Source: Chloroflexota bacterium
Lineage (GTDB): Bacteria > Chloroflexota > Dehalococcoidia > UBA2979
Reading direction: 5' to 3'
NCBI GenBank assembly: GCA_026713865.1
Contig: JAPONQ010000026.1
Span: 1 to 64,000, forward strand
DNA length: 64,000 nt
Made by a program: the position numbers and the translations under genes
Part shown: positions 18,667 through 27,939 of the stretch, one piece after another
How positions within the stretch are numbered: position 1 is the stretch's first letter
Layout: each line of letters begins with the position of its first letter
Notes under the pieces: generated by a model
The model's database searches: none
Told to the model about the DNA's origin: nothing
The model's input: only the letters and a program-made list of their open reading frames with translations

Positions 18667-18972
18667 ATGTTCGTCGCGATGAACCGCTTCTCGGTCGTGC
18701 CCGGGCAGGAAGATCGCTTCGAGGAGGTGTGGCGCGGTCGCGACAGCTACCTGGACGGCGTGCCCGGCTTCGTGCGCTTCGCGCTGCTGCGCGGTGACGA
18801 GGCCGGCGAGTACATCAGCCACAGCAGCTGGGAGTCGCGCGAGAGCTTCGAGGCGTGGACCCGGAGCGAGGCCTTCCAGGCCGCCCACCGGCAGGGCACG
18901 CTCCAGGGAGTGCTTCAGGGTCCGCCCCGGGTCGCGCTCTACGATGCCATCATGGAGCAGGGACGGCCGTAG
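18667..18972 (+). CDS. antibiotic-biosynthesis-monooxygenase fold protein, IsdG/HmoA-like
   Basis: A 101-residue dimeric ferredoxin-like fold (ABM). The opening MFVAMNRFSVVPGQEDRFEEVW, the PGFVRFALLRG strand and the HSSWESRESFEAW block are typical of heme-degrading IsdG/HmoA relatives. The family also includes other monooxygenases and proteins without known activity, so heme as substrate is only suggested. ATG 18667 follows a GGAGGGAG. The 3' end overlaps the convergent RNase D gene by 23 bp. Confidence 0.8.
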   Translation: MFVAMNRFSVVPGQEDRFEEVWRGRDSYLDGVPGFVRFALLRGDEAGEYISHSSWESRESFEAWTRSEAFQAAHRQGTLQGVLQGPPRVALYDAIMEQGRP

Positions 18973-20200
18973 CCCCGCCCGCACCGTCCGTCTCCGGCCG
19001 CGGCGCGAGGGTGATCCCGGCCGGAGCGCTGGCGTCGGCGAGTATCGCTGAGCGCCCGGAGAGCCAGCTCAGCAGCCGGTCGCCGGCGAGTTCGCGGCGC
19101 CAGCCCGCGAGCAGCGGCAGCTCGGGCGGGGGTTCGCCTCCCTCGCCGGCCCACCAGCGTGCGAGTTCCTCGGCATCGCTGCGCGAGGCGACGAAGCGGG
19201 GAGCCACCTCCTCGGCGCGGCAGAGAGCGGCGAGGAGCGCCGTGAGCATCGTGGCCCAGCCCTGCGCCGAGTCGCGGAGCGGCGGGCGCGGGCGCGGGCG
19301 CTCGGGCGGCTCCGCGGCCCCCTCGCGCAGGGATCGCATCATCTGCTCCCCGTAGCGCCGCACCGTGCCCTGGGAGAGCCCGCGCGCCTCCGCCAGTCCG
19401 GCGGCGGTGCCCGGGATCCGACGAGCGAGCTCCACCACCGTACGATCGGGAACGATGCGGCTCGGCGGCAGGTTCAGGCGCATCGCCTCGCCTTCCCGCC
19501 AGGCGGCGAGTCCGCGCAGCGCCCCTTGCGAGCGAGCGCGCAGTCCGGCCCACCCGCGCAGGCGTCGGTACGCCTCGGCCGGAGGGGGCCTGTGGGCGTA
19601 GTGGGCGACGAGACGCGCCGACTCCTCCTCCACCCAGCCGAGGCGGCCCCGGCGCAGCAGCTCCCTCCGGAGGCGCTCCCACGTCCGCGGGAGATACCGC
19701 ACGTCGTCGAGCGCGTAGCGGATCTGTTCGCTCGAGAGCGGACGGTCGAGCCACTGCGTGAACTGTCCTCCCTTGTCGAGGTGGACCCCGAGCAGGCTCT
19801 CGACGAGTGCGCCGTAGCCGATCTGATCTCCCAGCCCGACGAAGCCGGCTGCGATCTGCGTGTCCACGACGGCCGGGGGCGTGACGGCGTGGCGGGCCGC
19901 GAGCAGGGAGACGTCGGCCTGCGCCGCGTGCACGATCGTGCGGATCGCCGGATCGCCGACGAGAGAGACGACGGGTCCCGGATCGACCGCGAGCGGATCG
20001 ACCGCCGCCACCTGCGGATCCTCCACCTCGCCCCACGAGACCTGCACCAGCCCGAGGTCGGGGACGTAGCGCCCCTCCGAGACGAACTCGAGGTCGATCC
20101 CGAACCATCCGCAGGCGCGGATCGCCTGCGCGATCTCGGCGACGGCTGATGTCGAGGTTGCCGGCTCCGGTGGCGACGCTGCGGGCCCCGCTGCGCTCAC
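18950..20200 (-). CDS. rnd: ribonuclease D-type 3'-5' exonuclease with HRDC domain
   Basis: A 416-residue protein. The DEDDy exonuclease domain occupies about residues 15-200: Exo I Asp36/Glu38 (GIDLEF), Exo II Asp96 (HAAQADVSLL) and Exo III Tyr162-xxx-Asp166 (YALDDVRYL). An HRDC domain follows (about 210-290: AAWREGEAMRLNLPP, then PGTAAGLAEARGLS). RNase D trims 3' ends of tRNA and other structured RNAs in the cytoplasm. The GTG at 20200 overlaps the VOC gene stop as GTGA, indicating coupled translation. The C-terminal tail of about 110 residues has weak similarity to second HRDC-like regions. It overlaps the plus-strand ABM gene by 23 bp. Confidence 0.9.
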   Translation of the reverse strand: MSAAGPAASPPEPATSTSAVAEIAQAIRACGWFGIDLEFVSEGRYVPDLGLVQVSWGEVEDPQVAAVDPLAVDPGPVVSLVGDPAIRTIVHAAQADVSLLAARHAVTPPAVVDTQIAAGFVGLGDQIGYGALVESLLGVHLDKGGQFTQWLDRPLSSEQIRYALDDVRYLPRTWERLRRELLRRGRLGWVEEESARLVAHYAHRPPPAEAYRRLRGWAGLRARSQGALRGLAAWREGEAMRLNLPPSRIVPDRTVVELARRIPGTAAGLAEARGLSQGTVRRYGEQMMRSLREGAAEPPERPRPRPPLRDSAQGWATMLTALLAALCRAEEVAPRFVASRSDAEELARWWAGEGGEPPPELPLLAGWRRELAGDRLLSWLSGRSAILADASAPAGITLAPRPETDGAGGATAVPAP

Positions 20201-20640
20201 CGCCGGGGGCGCCCGCCGCCGCGTCTCTCGCCGGGAAGCCGGGCGGCGAAGGAGAGCTCGTGGCCGTCGGGATCGCGGAGGTGGAAGTAGCGCTCGCCCC
20301 ACTCCGCGTCGCGAGGCGGGCCCTCGGGCTCGAACCCCGCCTCGAGCGCCTGCCGGTAGAGGGCGTCGACCGCGGCGACGTCCGAGACGTGGAAGATAAT
20401 TCGGCCCCCCCCCGCCATCCCGTCGCCCCCGCCGGAGGCGGGCCTCAGCGCGAGATTCAGATGCTCCTCTGTCCCGACATCGAGCACGGTGAAGCGTCCG
20501 GCTGCTCCCCCGTAGCTCGCTCGCAGACCGAGCGCGCCGTAGAAGGCGACCGCGCGGGGCATGTCTGCCGTGGCGAGGGTCACGGCATTGATGCTCTGGA
20601 GCTGTGCACCCACCCCGCCGTCGTCCGCGCCGGTCCCCAT
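20197..20640 (-). CDS. VOC (glyoxalase/bleomycin-resistance) family protein
   Basis: A 147-residue protein with the two beta-alpha-beta-beta-beta modules of the vicinal-oxygen-chelate fold: VTLATADMPRAVAFYGALGL at the start and HLRDPDGHELSFA at the end, where His and Glu are metal ligands in active members. Members include glyoxalases, dioxygenases and resistance proteins; the substrate is not readable here. No ribosome binding site precedes ATG 20640. Instead TATGCT ends exactly six bases before it, which fits a leaderless transcript. It is translationally coupled to RNase D (GTGA). Confidence 0.85.
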   Translation of the reverse strand: MGTGADDGGVGAQLQSINAVTLATADMPRAVAFYGALGLRASYGGAAGRFTVLDVGTEEHLNLALRPASGGGDGMAGGGRIIFHVSDVAAVDALYRQALEAGFEPEGPPRDAEWGERYFHLRDPDGHELSFAARLPGERRGGGRPRR

Positions 20641-20646
20641 GGCGCC

Positions 20647-20652
20647 AGCATA
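20647..20652 (-). promoter_or_regulatory. candidate -10 box (TATGCT), leaderless start
   Basis: On the minus strand TATGCT is followed by six bases and then the ATG of the VOC gene, so the predicted transcript would begin at or within a base of the start codon. No Shine-Dalgarno is present. Confidence 0.42.
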
Positions 20653-20753
20653 CGTGCATCCTGCGACGGCCGTTCTCGGTCCCGGGCGCCGCGGCCGGTC
20701 GCGACGTCGTCCGTGCCGCCCCGGCACGGGCGGAGCTGCGTCCGGACCGAGGC

Positions 20754-21155
20754 TCAGCCGGCCAGGAAGGAGAAGCGGACGCGCCGCGCGGGGTTGTCGG
20801 GATTCAGATCGACCAGCGCGACGCTCTGCCACGTCCCGAGAGCCGGCCGCCCGTTCACCACCGGCAGCACCAGCGAGGGGCTGATGAGGGCCGGGACGAG
20901 GTGGTCGGCGCCGTGCCCCGGCGACCCGTGCCGGTGGCGGTAGCGGCCGTCGCGGGGCAGCAGCCTCATGAGCGTCTCCAGAAGGTCGTCGTCGGATCCC
21001 GCCCCCGTCTCGAGCAGCGCCAGGCCGCACGTCGCGTGCGGCGCGAAGAGCGAGACGAGGCCGTCTCCACGGTCCCGGCAGAAGCCACGCACGTCGTCGG
21101 TGAGGTCGACGATGCGCCGCTCCGAGGTGTCGACGGCGAGTTCCCGGCTCTCCAC
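20754..21155 (-). CDS. YjbQ/UPF0047 family protein (secondary thiamine-phosphate synthase type)
   Basis: A 133-residue protein of the widespread YjbQ family. The core is complete: LVSLFAPHATCGLALLE, HGADHLVPALISPSLVLPVVNGRPALGTWQSVALVDLN. Histidines in PHATC and GHGADH form the probable metal site. Some members complement thiamine-phosphate synthase mutants; the physiological role is unclear. The GTG at 21155 overlaps the Lhr stop by one base (TAGTG). Its C-terminal FLAG-like end at 20754 is the natural family end. Confidence 0.85.
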   Translation of the reverse strand: MESRELAVDTSERRIVDLTDDVRGFCRDRGDGLVSLFAPHATCGLALLETGAGSDDDLLETLMRLLPRDGRYRHRHGSPGHGADHLVPALISPSLVLPVVNGRPALGTWQSVALVDLNPDNPARRVRFSFLAG

Positions 21156-24100
21156 TACCGGCTCGGGACTCCGCCGGCCGCGGCGGCGCTCTCCTCTTCC
21201 GGGACGCCGTCGACGAGAATCACCGACCGTCCCGGCTGTGCTGGCACGCGCGCGCCCGGCAGCAGGACGCCGGTGAGGTTGAGCGGGTCGACGGCCGAGA
21301 CGACGACGCGCTCGCCTGCGTGCGGCTCCCGGCGCAGGCGCCTCAGCGCCTCGACCGCCTCCGGCAGCGCGAACTGCTCGCCGTGAAAGCCGGTCACGAA
21401 GCGCCCGCCGCGGACGAGCCCGCGGGCCTCCAGACGTCGAAGCGCCCGCAGCACCTCGCGCCAGGGGACGGTGAAGCTCTCGCGCAGGGCGAGATCGCGG
21501 AAGACCACGCCCCAGCGGTCCAGCAGCACCCGGGCCACCTCCTCGGCGAGCCCCTCGGTGTCCAGTGCGCTCTCGCGCCCCCCCGGTACCGCCGTCTCGA
21601 GCAGCGACCAGCGGCCCGTCGGACGGCCGCGCAGGAAGACGCGCGGTTCGTGCGCCCGGTCCGCGCGCCACGGCGCCAGCGGCCTCCGGCGCGGCCCGCG
21701 CCGCCGGGCGCCTCCACTGCGGTGGCGCCCCGCCACGTCCCTCAGCGGCTGCACGCCGTCGGCCGTGATGAGGCCGAGCCCGACCAGCACGCGGAGGCCC
21801 CTCTCCACGTCCTGCGGCAGCCGCCTCGTCGCCGCGACGATCTCGTCCAGGAAGAGCGCACCCTGCTCGGAGAGCAGCTGGCGGATCTCGGCGCCGGCGC
21901 CCGTCTCGGGCGGCGGCGCGGGTGCCGGGCCGTGGCGGCGCACTGCCTCCAGCAGCAGCCCGAGATCGGCGCGAGGGGCGAGCGTCACCGGCGTCGCGCG
22001 CGAGGCGGGTCCGCGCCCGCTCCCGGCCGCGGCGCGGCGCGGCGTGAGACGTGCCCACGCCAGCTCGCCCGAGAGCGCGAACTCGTCGAGCCAGGCCGCC
22101 TCGTAGTCGGGGACGCGCGCCGCGAGCAGCTCCCGCTCCCAGGTGGCGGCCGGCGCCTCGAAGCCGCGGAGGCGGGTCAGGGCCGCGCGCAGCCCGGCGC
22201 GGCCCCCGAACGCGGTTCCGGGCGCCAGGCCGTGCCAGCGGAGCAGGAAGCGCATCAGCTCCTGGACCGGGAGCGGGGCGATCTCCTGGCGCAGCTGCTC
22301 CAGCGTGTAGCGGTGGATGCGCGCGAGCAGCGCGCGGTCGCAGATCTCCTCCTCGGCGGTCGCGGGCGTGAAGCGCCCCCTGAGCACGAAGCCGCCAGCC
22401 TCGAGCTGCGCGACGCCACGCGCCGCGTCAACGGGGGTAAGACCGCTCCGGTCCGCGAGGTCGGTGACCGTCACGGGCCCTGAGACCTCGGCGTGGCCCC
22501 GGAGCAGCCTCAGGCGCGCCTCTTCACGGTGTGCGACCGCGATCAGCGCCTCCGCGGGCGGCGGCTGCGCGAGCACGATGCGCGCCCCGGCGTAGAGGAG
22601 GGAGACGGCCGGGAGGTGTTCTGCGGCAAACCAGAGGTTCCGCTCGCCTTCCTGGCCGCCCGGGCAGGCCCGTCCCGCCCGACCCGCTGCCGCGAGCTCG
22701 GCGAGCCACGGCTCCCAGCCCGGGACGGCGGTCTCCCCGACGGCCACCAGGCCGAGCAGCGCGTCGTGGACCTCCTCGGCGCTGCGCGGGTCGGGCCACG
22801 CCTGCTCCCTGACGCGCTCGATCGCGCCCGGGTCGAGCGCCCCGAGGTCGCGCTGGTGCTCGGGCAGCGTCCTCCTCAGCTGGACCGCCCGGGCACGGCG
22901 CTCCTCGAGCGGGGCGTCGTCGAGGTAGGTGTAGGGGCGGCCGGCGACGATCTCGTGCGCCATCGGCGAGGGCTCGGTGGTGTCCCGCGCGTGCAGCCGG
23001 ATCGCTCCGGTCTCGATGCGCTCGAGGATGGCGCGCGCCCCGTCGACGTCCATCACCTCGTGCAGGCAGTCCCGCATCGTCTGGCGGATCAGCACGTGGT
23101 CGGGGAGCTCGAGCGCCCCGGTCACGTTCTCCTGGCAACCGACGACGTCGGGAAAGACGGATGCGAGCAGGTCGTCGGCGCGCATGCGCTGTACCCAGGG
23201 CGCGACGCGCTTCCCGCCCCGCCGGCGCGGGACGGCGAGCGCGCGCGTGGCGTTCCAGCGCCAGCGGGTCGGGAGCAACGGCGTGTAGAGCACCGACTGC
23301 TCGACAGCGTGCTCGACGTTCTGTGAGGTGACGTAGCGAAACGACTCCGCCAGCGGGAAGGAGTGCTGCGGACCCAGGGAGAGCAGGATCGCGTCGTCGG
23401 AGGCGGCGGCCTGCAGCTCGAAGTCGAAGACGACGCAGAAGCGCTTGCGCAGCGCGAGCCCCCAGGCACGGTTGACGCGCTGTCCGAACGGCGCGTGCAC
23501 GACGAGCTGCATCCCGCCCGACTCGTCGAAGAATCGCTCGAAGACGACGTCCCGGTCGGTCGGTACGAGTCCGAGACCGTCCCGGGTCGCGCGCAGGTAG
23601 TCGATGAGCTGCGCCGCGCCGGCGTCGGGCACGGAGACCTCCCCGACCAGCCAGGCGCGGAGCTCGTCCTGGTCGCCGTCGAGCCGGGTCGCGACGTCGC
23701 GCCGGAGCCGTCCGACCTCCTCGGAGAGCTCCCGCGTGCGGCCGGGCGCCTGCCCCTGCCAGAAGGGGATCGTCGGTGGCGCTCCCCCGGCGTCGGCCAC
23801 GCGCATCGTGTCGGCGACGAGCCGGCGGATGCGCCAGGAGGTCGAGCCGAGCAGGAAGATGTCACCTGCCGCGCTCTCGACGGCGAAGTCCTCGCCGACG
23901 CTCCCTACGACCGTGTCGCCGGGCTCGGCGACCACGCGGTAGTCGCCCATCTCGGGAATGGTGCCGCCGTTGAGGAGGGCGGAGAGCCGCGCCGAGCGGC
24001 GGCCGCGCAGCACGCCGTGGATGCGGTCCCGGTGGATCAGCGGCGCGGCGCGGCCGGCACCCTCGCCGATGCCCTCTGCGAGCATCGCGATGACCTCGTC

Positions 24101-25486
24101 GTAGTCGGAGCGGTCGAGCTCGCCGAAGGGATGGGCACGGCGGACGAAGGCGAAGAGATCGTCCTCGCCCCACTCCTCGGCCGAGCACTCGGCGACCACC
24201 TGCTGCGCCAGCACGTCGAGCGGGGCGGGCAGGGGCTCGATGCGGTCGAGTCGGCCCGCTCGCACGGCGCGCACGAGCGCTGCGGCCTCGACCAGGTCGT
24301 CGCGCGTCGTCGCGAAGATGCGACCGCTGGGCCGTAGCCCGAGCGCGTGGCCGGAGCGCCCGACGCGCTGCAGGAAGGTGGCGATGCTCCGCGGCGAACC
24401 CATCTGGCAGACGAGGTCGATGGCGCCGATGTCGATGCCGAGCTCGAGCGACGCGGTCGCGACCAGCGCGCGCAGCTCCCCGGCCTTGAGTCGCGACTCC
24501 ACGCGCTCGCGGCGCTCGCGCGAGAGCGAGCCGTGGTGGCTCGCCACTGCGTCCTCGCCGAGGCGCTCCGCGAGCCGGTGCGCGACGCGCTCGGAGAGCT
24601 GGCGGGTGTTCACGAAGATGAGCGTGGTGTGGTGCCCCGCCACGAGTTCGGCCAGCCGGTCGTAGATCTCCTCCCACTGCTCGCGCGGCGTCACCGCCTC
24701 CAGGTCGGTGGGCGGCACCTCGATCGCCAGGTCGAGATCGCGCTGGTGCCCGAGATCGACGACCTCGCACGAGCGCATCTCGCCCCCGGGTGCCCGGCCG
24801 ACCAGGAAGCGCGACACCTCGGCGACCGGCCTCACGGTCGCCGAGAGGCCGACGCGGACCGGCCGGCCGCGACCCGCTTCCGTCACCACGTGGTCGAGTC
24901 GCTCGAGCGAGAGCGCGAGGTGGCTCCCCCGGCGGTCGCGGGCGAGCGCGTGGATCTCGTCGACGATCACCGTCTCCACCGTGCGGAGCGCCTCGCGGCC
25001 GCGCCGGGAGGTGAGCAGCAGGTAGAGCGACTCCGGCGTCGTGATGAGGATGTGCGGCGGCCGGCGGACCTGCTGCTGCCGGAGGGCCGGCGGCGTGTCG
25101 CCGGAGCGCACGGCGATGCGCAGCGCCGGGAACGCCTCTCCCCGCTCCGCGGCGAGGGCGCGGAGCTCGGCCAGCGGCGCCTCGAGGTTGCGCTGGATGT
25201 CGTTGCCGAGCGCGCGGAGCGGCGTGACGTAGAGGATGCTCGTCGCGTCGCGGAGCGCTCCGCCCTCCGAGGCGGTGATGAGGTGGTCGAGGCCCCAGAG
25301 GAAGGCGGCGAGCGTCTTCCCGGAGCCGGTCGGGGCCGTGATCAGCGTGTCGCGCCGGCTGGCGATGAGCGGCCATCCGGCCGCCTGCGCCTCGGTCGGG
25401 GCACCGAAGCGGCCCGTGAACCACTCGCGCACGAGCGGGCGAAACAGGCGCACGGCGTCGCCGGGGGGCGGGCCCGTCACGTCCAT
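21155..25486 (-). CDS. lhr: large Lhr-type ATP-dependent helicase
   Basis: A 1443-residue superfamily 2 helicase of the long Lhr type typical of Actinomycetota and some Proteobacteria. The core carries Walker A (TAPTGSGKTLAAF), the DEAH-like VDEIHAL, motif III-like VGLSATV, and motif VI region RVGRSGHALGL in the first 420 residues. Winged-helix and Lhr core C-terminal regions follow (HAPFGQRVNRAWGLAL, DVVGCQENVTGALELPDHV). Such enzymes unwind DNA:RNA hybrids or duplex DNA in repair and are often DNA-damage-linked. ATG 25486 has a GGGAGGAG ahead of it. A candidate -10 (TACCAT) lies at 25517-25512. It is cotranscribed with the YjbQ gene. Confidence 0.93.
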   Translation of the reverse strand: MDVTGPPPGDAVRLFRPLVREWFTGRFGAPTEAQAAGWPLIASRRDTLITAPTGSGKTLAAFLWGLDHLITASEGGALRDATSILYVTPLRALGNDIQRNLEAPLAELRALAAERGEAFPALRIAVRSGDTPPALRQQQVRRPPHILITTPESLYLLLTSRRGREALRTVETVIVDEIHALARDRRGSHLALSLERLDHVVTEAGRGRPVRVGLSATVRPVAEVSRFLVGRAPGGEMRSCEVVDLGHQRDLDLAIEVPPTDLEAVTPREQWEEIYDRLAELVAGHHTTLIFVNTRQLSERVAHRLAERLGEDAVASHHGSLSRERRERVESRLKAGELRALVATASLELGIDIGAIDLVCQMGSPRSIATFLQRVGRSGHALGLRPSGRIFATTRDDLVEAAALVRAVRAGRLDRIEPLPAPLDVLAQQVVAECSAEEWGEDDLFAFVRRAHPFGELDRSDYDEVIAMLAEGIGEGAGRAAPLIHRDRIHGVLRGRRSARLSALLNGGTIPEMGDYRVVAEPGDTVVGSVGEDFAVESAAGDIFLLGSTSWRIRRLVADTMRVADAGGAPPTIPFWQGQAPGRTRELSEEVGRLRRDVATRLDGDQDELRAWLVGEVSVPDAGAAQLIDYLRATRDGLGLVPTDRDVVFERFFDESGGMQLVVHAPFGQRVNRAWGLALRKRFCVVFDFELQAAASDDAILLSLGPQHSFPLAESFRYVTSQNVEHAVEQSVLYTPLLPTRWRWNATRALAVPRRRGGKRVAPWVQRMRADDLLASVFPDVVGCQENVTGALELPDHVLIRQTMRDCLHEVMDVDGARAILERIETGAIRLHARDTTEPSPMAHEIVAGRPYTYLDDAPLEERRARAVQLRRTLPEHQRDLGALDPGAIERVREQAWPDPRSAEEVHDALLGLVAVGETAVPGWEPWLAELAAAGRAGRACPGGQEGERNLWFAAEHLPAVSLLYAGARIVLAQPPPAEALIAVAHREEARLRLLRGHAEVSGPVTVTDLADRSGLTPVDAARGVAQLEAGGFVLRGRFTPATAEEEICDRALLARIHRYTLEQLRQEIAPLPVQELMRFLLRWHGLAPGTAFGGRAGLRAALTRLRGFEAPAATWERELLAARVPDYEAAWLDEFALSGELAWARLTPRRAAAGSGRGPASRATPVTLAPRADLGLLLEAVRRHGPAPAPPPETGAGAEIRQLLSEQGALFLDEIVAATRRLPQDVERGLRVLVGLGLITADGVQPLRDVAGRHRSGGARRRGPRRRPLAPWRADRAHEPRVFLRGRPTGRWSLLETAVPGGRESALDTEGLAEEVARVLLDRWGVVFRDLALRESFTVPWREVLRALRRLEARGLVRGGRFVTGFHGEQFALPEAVEALRRLRREPHAGERVVVSAVDPLNLTGVLLPGARVPAQPGRSVILVDGVPEEESAAAAGGVPSR

Positions 25487-25511
25487 CGTCTCCTCCCGGC
25501 CGCCGGTGCGA

Positions 25512-25517
25512 TGGTAG
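25512..25517 (-). promoter_or_regulatory. candidate -10 box (TACCAT) for lhr
   Basis: A TANNNT hexamer on the minus strand 25 bp before the lhr ATG, within the 115-bp divergent gap to the ROK kinase gene. Confidence 0.3.
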
Positions 25518-25601
25518 CAGCGCCTCGCTGGCGGGCGCCGACTGACCGTGAGCGCTCCCGGCACGATGATGGGGCGTGCCGGGGCGTGCGAGGAGGGCTC
25601 G

Positions 25602-26561
25602 ATGATGTCGACCGACGCGGGAAGCGGAGCGACCATGCGCGAGCAGGCGGTGGTGGCGACCGACGTCGGCGGGACGCAGATGCGCCTCGGCGTCTACGAC
25701 GCGCGCGGCCGGCAGCTCTTCCACCGCGTCGGGCCGACCCCGCACGAGGATCCGGGAGCGCTGGTCGAGGCGATTGAGGAGGCCGTTCGGGCCTCGCCGC
25801 TGGGCGTCGGCGCGGCGGTCGTCGGCATCGCTGGACCGATCGACTACGAGCGGGGCGTCCCTCGCGCGCTTCCCCACATCCCGGCCTGGGAGGGGCGGGT
25901 CTCCGCGCCGGGCCTCGCGGACGCGCTCGGCATCCCGGTCGTCGTCGCGAACGACGCCGACCTCGCCGCGCTGGGCGAACAGCGCTTCGGCGCAGGCGCC
26001 GGCGCGCGGGACGTGGTCTACCTCACCGCCAGCACCGGTGTCGGCGGCGGCGTCGTGCTGGGAGGGAGGCTCCTGCACTCGCGCTACTCCCTCGCCGAGA
26101 TCGGCCACACCGTGATCGACCGCGGAAGCGGCGCGAGCGTCGAGGAGCTCGGATCGGGCACCGCGCTCGCCGCGCTCGCCGGGGAGGATCCGGCGCGGAT
26201 CTCGGCGCGCGCCGCGGCGGGCGACGAGCGGGCGGCGGCGCTCTTCCGGGCGGCGGCGGATGCCTTCGCCCTCGGCGTGCTGAACGCCGCACTCTGCTTC
26301 ATGCCGGAGCGCGTCGTGATCGGCGGCGGGATGTCGCAGGCCGGGGATCTGCTGCTTGGCCCCGTGCGCGAGCGCATCGCGCGGGCGCCGGCGGTGCTGC
26401 CCCTGCGTCCGGAGGACGTCGTGCTCGCGACCGGTGGCACCGATTCCGGGCTGCTGGGCGCCTGCGCGCTCTGGCTCGACCTCAGCGACCCCTCGCGGGC
26501 GCCGGCGGGGCTCGCGATGGTGCCGCCGGGGGACGCGGCGCGCCGGGGCGCTGGCGACTAG
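25602..26561 (+). CDS. ROK-family sugar kinase (glucokinase-like)
   Basis: A 319-residue ROK kinase: phosphate-binding DVGGTQMRLGVYDARG (Asp21 to Gly24 in the motif), VVGIAGPID, the catalytic region VANDADLAALGEQRFG, STGVGGGVVLGG and a final VIGGGMSQAGDLLL. It should phosphorylate glucose or a related hexose. The usual zinc site of ROK proteins (a cysteine cluster after EIGH) is missing; the stretch reads EIGHTVIDRGSGASVEELGSG, so it does not use that zinc. ATG 25602 is chosen for the AGGAGG at 25591-25596. The gene neighbours glgC and the trehalose genes, suggesting a role at the glucose-6-phosphate branch point. Its stop shares CTAG with glgC. Confidence 0.87.
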   Translation: MMSTDAGSGATMREQAVVATDVGGTQMRLGVYDARGRQLFHRVGPTPHEDPGALVEAIEEAVRASPLGVGAAVVGIAGPIDYERGVPRALPHIPAWEGRVSAPGLADALGIPVVVANDADLAALGEQRFGAGAGARDVVYLTASTGVGGGVVLGGRLLHSRYSLAEIGHTVIDRGSGASVEELGSGTALAALAGEDPARISARAAAGDERAAALFRAAADAFALGVLNAALCFMPERVVIGGGMSQAGDLLLGPVRERIARAPAVLPLRPEDVVLATGGTDSGLLGACALWLDLSDPSRAPAGLAMVPPGDAARRGAGD

Positions 26562-27868
26562 ATCGCGAGCGGGCTCCGGGTCTGCTGCGACCTCACCGTC
26601 GCACCGTAGGGGAGAACCGAGCTCCCGAGCAGCTCCGGCCCCACCAGGGGTCCAACCACGGTGTTCCGGCGGAGCGTGAAGCGCGGCGGGATGCGAGCCC
26701 TCTTGCCCACTATGTTGAGGCCACTCCACAGCAGGTCGGGTCGCGCCTCGTTGGGACCATCGACGGAGCCGACGCCGATGCGTGCACCCGCGCCCACCTC
26801 GACCTCCTTGTCGATGATCGCGCGCTCCACCACGGCCCCCTCCGCGATGCGGCTTCCGTGCAGGATCACGGAGTCGCTGACGCGCGCGCCGGCCTCGATG
26901 CGTGCGCCCGGCGAGATGAGAGAGCGCGCGACGCTGCCGAGCACCACCGAGCCGGTGCCGAGGATCGACTGCCGCACCTCGGAGCCCGCGCCGACGCGGG
27001 CCGGAGGTTGCTTGTGCTGCCGCGAGACGATGCGCCGTCCCGCCTCGTCGAACTGCACCGGGGGAGGCTCGCCGAGGAGTTCCATGCTCGAGTCCCAGTA
27101 GGCCTCGATCGTGCCGATGTCCCGCCAGTAGCCGTCGTAGAGGAAGCCCTGGACGTTCAGGCCCTCCTCCAGCGCCTGGGGCAGCACGTCGCCGCCGAAG
27201 TCGTGGCTCGAGTCCGGGTCCTCGGCGTCGTCCACCAGCAGGCGCGTGAGCACGTCGGCCTTGAAGACGTAAATCCCCATCGACGCCAGATCGATCGTCG
27301 GCCGCTCCGGCTTCTCCTCGAACTGCGTCACCCACCCGTCCGCGTCGAGCGCGACGAGGCCGAAGCGCGAGGCATCCGGAAGCGGGACGCGGGAGAGGCC
27401 GATGGTGACGTCGGCGCCGCTCTCCTCGTGGCGGGCCAGCATCTCGCGGTAATCCATGACGTAGACGTGGTCCCCGGCGAGCACCAGCACCGTGTCGGAG
27501 CGGTTCTCGTCGCGGTTCAGGAAAAAGAGGTTCTGGTAGACGGCGTCGGCCGTGCCGAGATACCAGTCGCCGTCGGTGTGGCGCGAGAGGTAGGGCTGGA
27601 GCACCGAGACGCGGGTCACGTCCCCGCCGTATCCCCACGGCTCCCCGGAGCCGATGTGCTCGTGCAGCGAGAGCGGCATGTACTGCGTGAGGACGCCGAC
27701 CCGCGGCAGGCGGGAGTTCGCGCAGTTGGAGAGCGCGAAGTCGATGATGCGGTAGCTGCCGCCGAAGGGGACCGCCGGCTTGGCTCGCTGCTCCGAGAGG
27801 ACCGACAGCCTGTCGCCGGCGCCGCCGGCCATCAGGAAGGTCATCACCTGCGGCTGGGAGCGCTGCAT
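26558..27868 (-). CDS. glgC: glucose-1-phosphate adenylyltransferase
   Basis: A 436-residue ADP-glucose pyrophosphorylase: GGAGDRLSVLSEQRAKPAVPFGG at the N-terminus (shown as one landmark split across residues 15-37), GTADAVYQNL, VLAGDHVYVMDYREML, FEEKPERPTI, and a left-handed beta-helix with hexapeptide repeats in the C-terminal third. It makes ADP-glucose for glycogen or glucan synthesis. No glgA or glgB is in the window. The ATG at 27868 follows GAGGATCT. The gene is divergent from otsB by 71 bp and convergent with the ROK kinase gene, sharing CTAG. Confidence 0.93.
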   Translation of the reverse strand: MQRSQPQVMTFLMAGGAGDRLSVLSEQRAKPAVPFGGSYRIIDFALSNCANSRLPRVGVLTQYMPLSLHEHIGSGEPWGYGGDVTRVSVLQPYLSRHTDGDWYLGTADAVYQNLFFLNRDENRSDTVLVLAGDHVYVMDYREMLARHEESGADVTIGLSRVPLPDASRFGLVALDADGWVTQFEEKPERPTIDLASMGIYVFKADVLTRLLVDDAEDPDSSHDFGGDVLPQALEEGLNVQGFLYDGYWRDIGTIEAYWDSSMELLGEPPPVQFDEAGRRIVSRQHKQPPARVGAGSEVRQSILGTGSVVLGSVARSLISPGARIEAGARVSDSVILHGSRIAEGAVVERAIIDKEVEVGAGARIGVGSVDGPNEARPDLLWSGLNIVGKRARIPPRFTLRRNTVVGPLVGPELLGSSVLPYGATVRSQQTRSPLAI

Positions 27869-27939
27869 AGATCCTCTATCCCTAGCCTACACCCACGGCC
27901 CCGTGCGATCGTGGCCCGCGGAGGGGGAGGACCGACGCG

